6,180 nucleotides of DNA from Erysipelotrichaceae bacterium (GTDB lineage Bacteria; Bacillota_I; Bacilli_A; Erysipelotrichales; Erysipelotrichaceae). Of this stretch, positions 1 through 6,177 are shown piece after piece. The translations under genes were made by a program, and so were the position numbers. Each line of letters opens with the position of its first letter. Position 1 is the first letter of the stretch. The notes under the pieces are model-generated. The model had not been told where the DNA came from. It saw nothing but the letters and a program-made list of their open reading frames with translations, and made no database searches. The stretch covers positions 1 to 6,180 of the forward strand of contig DMBB01000259.1 in the NCBI GenBank assembly GCA_003446295.1. The letters are read 5' to 3'.

Positions 1-45
1 GAAAGTATTATGGTGTTTTGATGGGTAAAATTGATTCATGACAGT

Positions 46-73
46 TTGCGTTTTATCACTTTGCGCATACAAT
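46..73 (+). promoter_or_regulatory. Candidate promoter of the dipeptidase gene
   Basis: A TACAAT hexamer at 68-73 matches the -10 consensus at five of six positions. A weak -35 candidate, TTGCGT, lies at 46-51 with a 16-base spacer. Transcription would start near position 80, giving a leader of about 20 bases that contains the ribosome binding site. The -35 match is poor, so this is tentative. Confidence 0.35.
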
Positions 74-83
74 TACGTAGTAC

Positions 84-90
84 AAAGGAG
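84..90 (+). promoter_or_regulatory. Ribosome binding site that fixes the dipeptidase start
   Basis: AAAGGAG at 84-90 lies nine bases before the ATG at 100. It decides the start in favour of this ATG over the longer reading frame that opens at a TTG at 31. The ATG also places the nucleophile Cys of the C69 family at residue 3, as the family requires. Confidence 0.85.
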
Positions 91-99
91 ATAAACAAT

Positions 100-1560
100 A
101 TGCCATGCACAACAATTCTGGTTGGCAAAAAAGCCAGCTATGACGGATCCACAATGATCGCAAGAACAGATGATGGTTTCTTTGATGTCAAAAAGACGAT
201 CGTTGTACACCCCAAGGATCAGAAGAAAGAATACAAGAGCGTGATCGGTCACTGCAGCGTTACACTGCCGGATGACCCGATGCGCTATACTGCATGCCCG
301 AGCGTAGATCCGAAAAACGGGATCTGGGCAGCCAGCGGCATCAATGAGGCAAATGTCGGAATGACTGCGACAGAGACGATCACCTCCAATCCAAGGGTGC
401 TCGGTGCAGACCCGATGGTGGTATACAAAGCAAAGACACGTACTTCACCGGAACAGATCGGCGGTCTTGGTGAAGAGGATTTTGTGGTTCTCGTTCTTCC
501 GTATATTCACTCCGCACGTGAAGGCGTGGAACGCCTCGGCGCTCTTCTGGAGAAATACGGAACGTATGAATCCAACGGCATTGCGTTCAATGATGCGGAT
601 GAAGTCTGGTGGCTTGAGACCATCGGCGGTCATCATTGGATGGCAAGAAGGGTAAAGGATGAAGAATATGTCATCATGCCAAACAGACTGGGTATCGATT
701 ACTTTGACTTCAAGGATGCCTATGGAGAAAAGAAGAACTTCATGTGCTCATCCGATCTGAAGGAATTCACAGAGAAGTATCATCTGGATCTCAACCTGGA
801 TGGAAATTTCAATCCGAGATATGTCTATGGCTCGCATAGTGATGCTGACCATGTATACAACAACCCGCGTGCATGGTATATCGGTCGCTACTTCAACCCG
901 AATACATTCCGCTGGGATGGAGAAAACGCAGATTATACACCGGAGAATGATGATATTCCCTGGGCACTGATACCTGAGAAGAAGATCACGCCGGAAGATA
1001 TGAAGCATATCCTGTCATCTTATTATCAGGGCACTCCGTACAACCCGTATCAGAAAGCTGACGTTCCGGAAAAAGGCATCTACCGTCCGATCGGCATCAG
1101 CCGTACCGGTGTGACTGTGCTCTGTCAGATCCGCGGCTATATGCCGAAGGAACTGCAGGCAGTGGAATGGATCTCATACGGCGCCAATGCATTCAATGCA
1201 ATGCTAGGTATCTATACGAATGTATCGAAACTGCCGAAGTACATCAGTGATGTTACACTTGATGTTTCAACAGAGAACTTCTACTGGGCAAGCCGTCTTG
1301 CCGGTGTGCTCGCAGATCCCCATTACGGTTATACGATCCAGGTGATCGAGCGCTATCAGAATGCGGTTGCGTCCAATACCCATCGTCTGCTGAATGAATA
1401 TGATGCAAAGATGGAAGACAGCGGTGATCTGTCACTGCTCGAAGAAGCAAACAAAAAGATCTGCGGCATGGCAAAAGAAGAGAGTACCAAAGCAATCAAT
1501 CAGCTGATGCTCATTGCCAGCCAGCATATGAAGAACGGATTCTCCAGAGCTGATAACTGA
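100..1560 (+). CDS. pepD: C69 family dipeptidase (PepD type)
   Basis: A 486-residue protein of peptidase family C69, the N-terminal-nucleophile dipeptidases related to PepD/PepDA of lactic acid bacteria. These cytoplasmic enzymes cleave a broad range of dipeptides into amino acids. The sequence starts MPCTTILVGKKASYDGSTM, the family's hallmark start: the Cys at residue 3 is the expected nucleophile once the first residues are removed, and the DGST and ARTDDG segments follow. Other family-like blocks are SGINEANVGMTATET (about 79-93) and EVWWLETIGGHHW (about 168-180). There is no signal peptide or membrane segment, and the length is close to the family norm. The reading frame extends upstream to a TTG at 31, but the ribosome binding site and the Cys position support the ATG at 100. 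The gene is monocistronic, with a terminator 27 bases after the stop. The family call is firm. The symbol is generic, since several pepD paralogues exist in Firmicutes. Confidence 0.93.
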   Translation: MPCTTILVGKKASYDGSTMIARTDDGFFDVKKTIVVHPKDQKKEYKSVIGHCSVTLPDDPMRYTACPSVDPKNGIWAASGINEANVGMTATETITSNPRVLGADPMVVYKAKTRTSPEQIGGLGEEDFVVLVLPYIHSAREGVERLGALLEKYGTYESNGIAFNDADEVWWLETIGGHHWMARRVKDEEYVIMPNRLGIDYFDFKDAYGEKKNFMCSSDLKEFTEKYHLDLNLDGNFNPRYVYGSHSDADHVYNNPRAWYIGRYFNPNTFRWDGENADYTPENDDIPWALIPEKKITPEDMKHILSSYYQGTPYNPYQKADVPEKGIYRPIGISRTGVTVLCQIRGYMPKELQAVEWISYGANAFNAMLGIYTNVSKLPKYISDVTLDVSTENFYWASRLAGVLADPHYGYTIQVIERYQNAVASNTHRLLNEYDAKMEDSGDLSLLEEANKKICGMAKEESTKAINQLMLIASQHMKNGFSRADN

Positions 1561-1586
1561 TACCGGAAACAGAGAAGATCAACATG

Positions 1587-1645
1587 ATCCCGCCTGACCA
1601 GATCGTGCAGATAATGAATGCACTGCCTGCAGAGGCGGGATTTTC
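1587..1645 (+). terminator. Nested-hairpin terminator after the dipeptidase gene
   Basis: A perfect nine-base stem, ATCCCGCCT at 1587-1595 pairing with AGGCGGGAT at 1633-1641, is followed directly by TTTT. The 37-base interior contains a second perfect helix, GTGCA at 1605-1609 with TGCAC at 1619-1623. The loop is long for an intrinsic terminator, but the inner helix would compact it. The T-run is short, so termination may be incomplete. Confidence 0.65.
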
Positions 1646-1662
1646 AAATGGGAAGGTCAGCG

Positions 1663-1692
1663 ATCACAGAAAAACCATACTGCTGGTATAAA
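1663..1692 (+). promoter_or_regulatory. Possible promoter of the XRE remnant
   Basis: TATAAA at 1687-1692 is preceded by TGG, forming an extended -10 element. ATCACA at 1663-1668 matches four of six -35 positions with an 18-base spacer. No convincing ribosome binding site follows before the ATG at 1711. This is a weak call based on motif matching only. Confidence 0.25.
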
Positions 1693-1710
1693 AATTAATA
1701 TCATTTCAGT

Positions 1711-2173
1711 ATGAGCAGTGTCTTCAGCCTGTACGCCATTCCAAATATAATGACATTGGAAACAGAAAATGGAGGCACTTGGCGTAACAGTCGGTGCAGT
1801 ATATAAATGGGAAGCCGGATTATCTCAGCCGGAGCTGAATCTGGTCGCAGAGATGGCGGATTTCTTTGATACATCCGTTGATGTTCTGCTTGGTTACAGA
1901 ATGAAGGACAACAATCTGGATTCTGCTGTGGACCGGATCAGTCAGTACTGCCGGACAATGAATCCGGAAGCGCTGACGGAAGCAAAGAAAACACTGGGCA
2001 GATATCCCAATTCATTTAAAGCAGTCTATGCCTGTGCGCAAGTATATCTGGTTTTCGGGGTAGGCATCATACTGAATGCTTTCGGCAGTACAGCGCTCCT
2101 TGCCTTCTGTACGCTGGGCTTTGCGGTCACTGCTGTGATCCTGCTGTTCAGTCCGCAGATCAAAGAACTGTAG
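1711..2173 (+). pseudogene. XRE-family regulator, N-terminally frameshifted, with membrane-like tail
   Basis: The open frame from the ATG at 1769 encodes 134 residues that begin in the middle of an XRE helix-turn-helix domain. MEALGVTVGAVYKWEAG (1-17) carries the end of helix 2 and the recognition helix, and a family-typical block ending DVLLGY (to about residue 43) follows. Helix 1 is missing. The lost part is visible one frame away: the frame from the ATG at 1711 contains ATG ACA TTG GAA at 1750-1761. Removing one A from the GGAAACAG stretch (1758-1765) would join it as MTLEQKMEALGVT, matching the family pattern MTQEQLAEALGVT. Residues 50-91 resemble the linker seen in this regulator family. 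Residues 92-127 are strongly hydrophobic and could form one or two membrane segments. Neither the ATG at 1769 nor the one at 1711 has a good ribosome binding site. This is probably a decayed gene, but a sequencing error or a functional truncated protein starting at 1769 cannot be excluded. Confidence 0.7.
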
Positions 2174-2184
2174 CAGAAACTGCT

Positions 2185-2227
2185 CATCCGTGAAGAGGAT
2201 CTGATACTCTTTGCGGGTGTTTTATTA
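2185..2227 (+). terminator. Rho-independent terminator after the XRE remnant
   Basis: A 13-pair stem joins CATCCGTGAAGAG (2185-2197) to CTCTTTGCGGGTG (2207-2219), with three G-U wobbles and a nine-base loop. It is followed by TTTTATT from 2220. It lies 11 bases after the stop codon at 2171-2173 and insulates the repressor operon downstream. Confidence 0.85.
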
Positions 2228-2257
2228 TGAATGGCTGTATGCATACATGTACCGGTC

Positions 2258-2286
2258 TTTACACAGATCTTCTACAGGTGTAGAAT
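2258..2286 (+). promoter_or_regulatory. Promoter of the BlaI/M56 operon
   Basis: TTTACA at 2258-2263 (five of six -35 positions) and TAGAAT at 2281-2286 (five of six -10 positions) are separated by exactly 17 bases. This is the best sigma-A-type promoter in the window. The start of transcription would fall near 2292-2294. The two dyad operators overlap the spacer/-10 and the start point, so repressor binding would block RNA polymerase. Confidence 0.8.
2271..2284. promoter_or_regulatory. BlaI-type operator 1
   Basis: TCTACAGGTGTAGA is a dyad with six-base perfect arms (TCTACA and TGTAGA) around a GG centre. It contains the TACA-N2-TGTA core known for BlaI/MecI operators. It covers the end of the promoter spacer and the first bases of the -10 element. 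Its position before a blaI-family gene supports autoregulation. Confidence 0.75.
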
Positions 2287-2292
2287 TTAATT

Positions 2293-2306
2293 ACTACAAA
2301 TGTAGA
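2293..2306. promoter_or_regulatory. BlaI-type operator 2
   Basis: ACTACAAATGTAGA has perfect CTACA and TGTAG arms around an AA centre, and TACAAATGTA is very close to the classical staphylococcal bla/mec operator core. It covers the predicted transcription start and abuts the ribosome binding site. Its centre is 22 bp from that of operator 1, about two helical turns, so two repressor dimers would sit on nearly the same face of the DNA. Confidence 0.8.
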
Positions 2307-2319
2307 AGGAAGGTGCGTC

Positions 2320-2694
2320 ATGAAAAAACATCATTCATTGCCGGACGGTGAACTGGAGATCATGCAGATCATCTGGGACTGTGAGCCTCCTGTTTCACGC
2401 AGTGTGATCGAAGAAACACTTCTGCGTGAAAAACAGCTTGCACCAAGTACGATCCTGACCTTTCTGACACGTCTGTGTGACAAAGGATTCCTGCATGCGG
2501 AACGCAGAGGACGGATGAATGTTTATACACCGCTTGTTTCACGCAGGGATTATCTTGCAAAAGAAAGCCGCAGACTGCTCGACCGCCTGTACGGGGGATC
2601 GCTTTCTGCATTTGCCGTATCATTAAGCGACAGCGGGATAACAAAGGAAGAGCTTGCAGAACTGCAGGCTCTCCTGGAAGAGAATAAACTATGA
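2320..2694 (+). CDS. BlaI/MecI/CopY-family transcriptional repressor
   Basis: A 124-residue protein of the usual length for the BlaI/MecI family, winged-helix dimers that repress genes and are inactivated by proteolysis. The N-terminus LPDGELEIMQIIWD (7-20) is the family opening. The recognition region is APSTILTFLTRLCDKGFL (41-58), and the wing is ERRGRMNVYTPLV (61-73). The C-terminal half (78-122) is helical and holds the dimerisation segment, including GGSLSAFAVSL (92-102), where related repressors are cut. AAGGAAGG at 2306-2313 lies six bases before the ATG. The stop overlaps the next gene's start in ATGA, so the two are translationally coupled. Two matching operators upstream imply that it represses its own operon. 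The family is clear. The inducing signal is not, because the partner lacks a beta-lactam sensor, so I do not use the symbol blaI. Confidence 0.93.
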   Translation: MKKHHSLPDGELEIMQIIWDCEPPVSRSVIEETLLREKQLAPSTILTFLTRLCDKGFLHAERRGRMNVYTPLVSRRDYLAKESRRLLDRLYGGSLSAFAVSLSDSGITKEELAELQALLEENKL

Positions 2695-4118
2695 CCATCA
2701 GACAGCTGGTATGGGCAGGCATTACTGCGCTTGTTTTCGGGATCGGATTTCATAGAGCATGGCAAAGGGAACACGGTTCTGAGGGCAGTAATCTTTTTGC
2801 CTCTGAAAGAGAAAAGGAAACACATATTGTTGTAGTACCCACGGTCCTGTTCTGGGTCCTGCTGACGTTCGGCATCATATTCATATTGATGCTTGGTCTG
2901 CAGGAAGGACTGATCCGGTTCGCGGCACTTCTGGCGGATGTGATGATCGTCATGAGCGGATATTTTGCTGTTCTGCTGATCATACTCCCTTATCTGCGCA
3001 GAACGTTCAGTGCCAGAGTCTGTGCTGTCCTGTGGCTGGTACCGGCTTTCCTGAGCTACTATTCATACCTGCTTCTGCAGTCGATACCGCTGCCAAAGCT
3101 GACATTGTATATCCCGCGGTCATCTCTGCCGATGATCGCAGGCGTATGGCTTGCAGGATTTCTGGTGACAGGCGGTTATTATCTGTTTTCCCATATCATG
3201 TTCAGACGGCGCGTGCTCAGCACTGCGTCTGAAGAAACAGATGCAGAAACACTGGCGGTCTGGCAGCGGGAAAGGGACGCTCTGAATTACAGCTTACCGG
3301 TCAGACTGCTGAGGGCGGATGTATCTGCACCGTTTTCCATGGGACAGATAAATCAGACACGCTGTACGGTCCTGCCGCGGTATGAATATACAACGAAAGA
3401 ACTTTCAATGATCTTCATTCATGAACTGCATCACCTTCAGAGATGCGATGTGGACACCAAGGTCTTCCTCTGTCTCTGCAGGGCGCTTTGCTGGTTCAAT
3501 CCGCTGGTATGGTTCGCTGCCAAAAAGGCTGCTGGTGACCTTGAACTCAGCTGTGATGAGATCGTTACGGAGAACATGACCGATGAACAGCGGAAGGCAT
3601 ATGCACATCTGCTTCTGGAAGCCTCGGCACCTGCCGGCGGATGCACCACCAGCCTGTCTGATTCTGCGGAAACACTGCGCTACCGGCTGAAAGGGATTCT
3701 TCATTTCAGAAAGCGGCAGGCCGGTACATGGCTGCTGATGGCTGCTGTCTTCGTGAGTGCCATGAGCTTCGGGATCATATCTGTGAGCGATATGCGGGGC
3801 AGCTTTGCATCGCTGATACTGGGATCTGACGCAAAGATCGTGAAGATCGTAGAATCGCAGTTCCGCGGCGTGGATCAGTTTGACAGCACAGCTCTGCTTG
3901 CAGAACTGGATACGATTGAGCTGGAACATATTGCAGGACTGCGTGACGGCATATTCGAGGGAGAATACATTACATTCGTGCTGTCGGACGGCAGATTTGC
4001 ATCAATGTCTGATAAAGCTATCTTCGTGGATGATTATGATCGGGGAAGGCGGAACAGTGATGCATATATCATACGGAGCGGTATGGATTGGGAGGCTCTC
4101 CGCAGCACCTTCAGATGA
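2691..4118 (+). CDS. M56-family membrane metalloprotease, BlaR1-like sensor without penicillin-binding domain
   Basis: A 475-residue integral membrane zinc protease of the BlaR1/MecR1 type (peptidase M56), partner of the repressor encoded just upstream. Hydrophobic segments lie at about 3-20, 47-70, 78-100, 108-130 and 147-170. A cytoplasmic protease region follows: APFSMGQI (213-220), the zinc motif HELHH (244-248), D253, FNPLVWF (269-275), and ELSCDE (285-290) with E285 as probable third ligand. A last membrane segment spans about 346-366. The roughly 105 residues after it would be outside the cell. In BlaR1 this position holds a penicillin-binding sensor domain of about 250 residues. Here the segment is much shorter, with no SxxK-type active site, and I do not recognise it. 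By family analogy a signal on the outside would activate the protease and end repression. The four-base ATGA overlap with the repressor gene supports the pairing. Confidence 0.9.
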   Translation: MTIRQLVWAGITALVFGIGFHRAWQREHGSEGSNLFASEREKETHIVVVPTVLFWVLLTFGIIFILMLGLQEGLIRFAALLADVMIVMSGYFAVLLIILPYLRRTFSARVCAVLWLVPAFLSYYSYLLLQSIPLPKLTLYIPRSSLPMIAGVWLAGFLVTGGYYLFSHIMFRRRVLSTASEETDAETLAVWQRERDALNYSLPVRLLRADVSAPFSMGQINQTRCTVLPRYEYTTKELSMIFIHELHHLQRCDVDTKVFLCLCRALCWFNPLVWFAAKKAAGDLELSCDEIVTENMTDEQRKAYAHLLLEASAPAGGCTTSLSDSAETLRYRLKGILHFRKRQAGTWLLMAAVFVSAMSFGIISVSDMRGSFASLILGSDAKIVKIVESQFRGVDQFDSTALLAELDTIELEHIAGLRDGIFEGEYITFVLSDGRFASMSDKAIFVDDYDRGRRNSDAYIIRSGMDWEALRSTFR

Positions 4119-4146
4119 CCGTTTCCTGACAGTCAGTAAAAGACAC

Positions 4147-4181
4147 AGCGCCGGCTGATGATCAGACCGGCGTTTTCCTTT
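4147..4181 (+). terminator. Terminator of the BlaI/M56 operon
   Basis: CGCCGG (4149-4154) pairs with CCGGCG (4167-4172). An inner CTGA/TCAG helix (4155-4158 with 4162-4165) continues the stem, with one bulged A at 4166 and a three-base loop. TTTTCCTTT follows. It lies about 30 bases after the sensor gene stop and closes the operon without any third gene. Confidence 0.88.
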
Positions 4182-4207
4182 CAGGCAATGCATTTCCGCC
4201 GGGTATG

Positions 4208-4216
4208 TGTTATATT
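4208..4216 (+). promoter_or_regulatory. Candidate extended -10 promoter
   Basis: TGTTATATT at 4208-4216 fits the extended -10 pattern TGnTATAAT with one mismatch. No clear -35 element is seen 16-18 bases upstream. It lies between the preceding terminator and the small membrane protein gene, where a promoter for the two-gene unit is expected. Transcription would start near 4223. Confidence 0.4.
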
Positions 4217-4281
4217 GCCTTTACTGAAGGGTCGCTTTGAATATGTCTTTATCCGGTCAAAATGCAATGCAGGGAAATGAT

Positions 4282-4698
4282 ATGATGAAGTTTGAACATA
4301 CTGACAGACATGGATTTCTGCTCGGGTTCATTGATTTTTTTACGGCAGGATTATTCTTTGTTGTATACATGAAACTCGGCCTGCAGGATGAACTGGATGA
4401 AATACTCGGCAGAAAAACACAGCGCTATTATGTGGCTTATCTGATCGGGATTCCCACGCTTTTCATTTACACGCTGGTGTGGATGGCAAGGATTTCCGAG
4501 GAACTGAAGGAAAAAGCGATCGAACTTGGAATACCGGGACCTTACACATCATTCAGGCATATGTTCGGATGGAATACACTGGGAATGCTGGTGCTGGTCG
4601 GTCCGATGGTTGCCACCCAAAGATTTTTCAGCACATTGAATCAGGTCGAAAAGGAATTGAACAGGAGAAACGGCTGTTCAGAAGGGAACACATTATGA
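4282..4698 (+). CDS. Small membrane protein resembling DUF4234
   Basis: A protein of 138 residues from this start, with three hydrophobic segments. FLLGFIDFFTAGLFFVVYM is residues 11-29, YVAYLIGIPTLFIYTLVWM about 49-67, and LGMLVLVGPMVA about 96-107. A charged segment ISEELKEKAIELGI lies between the second and third, and the C-terminus is charged (QVEKELNRRNG). The pattern of short membrane segments, a Trp-rich turn and a soluble EEL helix resembles DUF4234 proteins, whose function is unknown; the assignment is from memory of the family's look. Start choice is uncertain. AGGGA at 4271-4275 favours ATG 4282 or 4285, while the frame also has ATGs at 4243 and 4267 and a TTG at 4237. The last codons overlap the GH4 gene in ATGA, so the two are likely co-transcribed and coupled. 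Confidence 0.72.
   Translation: MMKFEHTDRHGFLLGFIDFFTAGLFFVVYMKLGLQDELDEILGRKTQRYYVAYLIGIPTLFIYTLVWMARISEELKEKAIELGIPGPYTSFRHMFGWNTLGMLVLVGPMVATQRFFSTLNQVEKELNRRNGCSEGNTL
4682..4687 (+). promoter_or_regulatory. Ribosome binding site of the GH4 gene
   Basis: AAGGGA at 4682-4687 lies seven bases before the ATG at 4695, inside the end of the preceding gene. It confirms that the GH4 protein begins at MKYTENG, just before its nucleotide-binding motif, and that translation starts independently of the later stop. Confidence 0.65.
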
Positions 4699-6137
4699 AG
4701 TACACGGAAAACGGCACAGTCAAAGACATTCAGATCGCATACATCGGAGGAGGCTCCAGAGGGTGGGCCTGGACATTCATGACGGACCTGGCCATGGAAG
4801 ACAGGATCAGCGGCACGATCAGACTTTATGACATTGACAGAGAAGCTGCTGAGCGCAACCAGGTGATCGGCAATCATCTGATGTCACGTGAAGAAACCAA
4901 AGGAGACTGAACATTCGAAGTCAGAAACAGTCTGCAGGACGCATTGACCGGTGCGGATTTTGTTGTCATTTCGATTCTGCCGGGAATATTTGATGAGATG
5001 GAATTTGATGTTCATCTGCCTGAACGCCTGGGCATCTGGCAGTCGGTAGGAGATACAGCGGGAACCGGAGGAATGATCCGTGCACTGCGCTCCATTCCCA
5101 TGTTTGTTGAAATTGCAGAAGCGATCAAGGCATATTCACCTGACGCATGGGTGATCAATTATACGAACCCGATGTCACTGCTGGTGAAAACACTGTATAC
5201 GGTATTCCCTGAGATCAAGGCGTTCGGATGCTGTCACGAGGTGTTCGGGACACAGAAGGTACTGAAAGGCATCTATGAAATCGAGACAGGTGAAACAGTC
5301 GAAGACTGGCATGATGTCATGGCCAATGTTGTCGGAATCAATCATTTTACGTGGTTTACAGAAGCCTCCTGCCATGGCAGGGATCTGTTCCCGATATACA
5401 GAAAATACATCGACGAGCATTTTGAAGAAGGTTATACACCGGAGATCGCGCCTCAGGATAAAGGCTGGATGGATGATGTGTTCAAATGCGGACACCAGGT
5501 CAAGATGGACCTGTTCAACAGGTACGGGGCGATTGCGGCTGCCGGTGACAGACATCTTGCGGAGTTCATGCCGGGAGGTGAATACCTGAAGGATCCGGAG
5601 ACAGCACGTTCCTGGCTGTTCAGCCTGACGCCTGTATCATGGCGCAAAGAAGATCTGAAGAGACGTCTTGCCCGCAGTGAAAGACTGCTGAAAGGTGAAG
5701 AAGAGATCGCACTGGTATCTACGGGTGAAGAAGGGATCCTTCTGATCAAGGCACTGCTTGGTCTGACCCGTGTCGTCAGCAACGTCAACATTCCCAACTA
5801 TGCCCTGCAGATACCGAATTTACCGCAGAATGCAGTCGTTGAAACGAATGCTGTATTCTCGCATAACAGTGTCCGCCCGATCGCAGCAGGCGCGCTGTCC
5901 GACGACATGAAACAGCTGACCATGCCGCATGTGGAAAATCATGAACGGATCTACCGGGCAGCTGCTGCGGCAATGGAACCCGGCCATGCGGAGGAATGCA
6001 GAAAACTTGTTGCCGAGGCATTTATGCATGACCCGCTGACCATGGGACATCATCCCTCGGAAGAGGATATACAGGCACTGGTCAATGATATGATCGATCA
6101 TACATCTGCATATCTTCCGGAAGGCTGGAACCGTTAA
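4695..6137 (+). pseudogene. lplD: LplD-like GH4 glycosidase (alpha-galacturonidase type) with in-frame TGA
   Basis: Glycoside hydrolase family 4 enzymes cleave sugars by an NAD- and metal-dependent redox mechanism; LplD-type members act on alpha-galacturonides in the cytoplasm. Counting from ATG 4695 there are 480 codons, the normal family length, but codon 72 (4908-4910) is TGA. Before it lies the Rossmann motif IAYIGGGSRGW (14-24). After it, in the same frame, come ADFVVISILPG, VGDTAGTGG, INYTNP (154-159), GCCHEVFGT with the likely metal-binding Cys (180), GINHFTW with His (217), GDRHLAEF (284-291) and VETNAVFSHN. As I recall Bacillus LplD, it reads GRWRYE where this gene has GD-stop-TFE, so the TGA replaces a Trp by a one-base TGG to TGA change. 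The 71-residue product upstream lacks the catalytic region. A downstream fragment could start only at weak sites such as TTG 4944 and would lack the nucleotide-binding motif. Nonsense pseudogene is most likely; a sequencing error is possible. Confidence 0.85.
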
Positions 6138-6172
6138 AATAGAAATCAGTCATACGATCTGCTTTCAGAAAT

Positions 6173-6177
6173 GGAGG
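6173..6177 (+). promoter_or_regulatory. Ribosome binding site of a gene beyond the right edge
   Basis: GGAGG at 6173-6177 lies 36 bases after the GH4 stop codon, with no terminator between. It suggests that another gene of the same transcript starts just outside the window. An ATG overlapping it at 6171 could be the start instead, but only three full codons are visible. Confidence 0.45.

Noticed and set aside
31..99. TTG start at 31 giving a 23-residue N-terminal extension on the dipeptidase
   Set aside because: The extension would bury the N-terminal nucleophile Cys, and a clear ribosome binding site precedes the ATG at 100.
1676..1713. Inverted repeat CATACTG/CAGTATG before the XRE remnant as an operator or terminator
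   Set aside because: The seven-base arms are 24 bases apart with no T-run and no link to a known site, so chance is a sufficient explanation.
2237..2251. Palindromes GTATGCATAC and TACATGTA upstream of the repressor promoter as a third operator
   Set aside because: They lack the two-base centre of the TACA-N2-TGTA core and lie upstream of the -35. They are short AT/GC alternations that can occur by chance.
3405..3929. A 174-residue open frame on the minus strand inside the sensor gene
   Set aside because: It lies opposite the conserved zinc-protease region, has no recognisable family features and is best explained as a shadow of the coding strand.
4908..4910. TGA read as Trp through a changed genetic code
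   Set aside because: The dipeptidase, repressor, sensor and DUF4234-like genes all end in TGA at expected positions, two of them just before terminators, and TGG is used freely for Trp.
4908..4910. Selenocysteine at the TGA
   Set aside because: GH4 enzymes are not known selenoproteins, the site matches Trp and not the catalytic Cys, and I see no clear stem-loop directly after the TGA.
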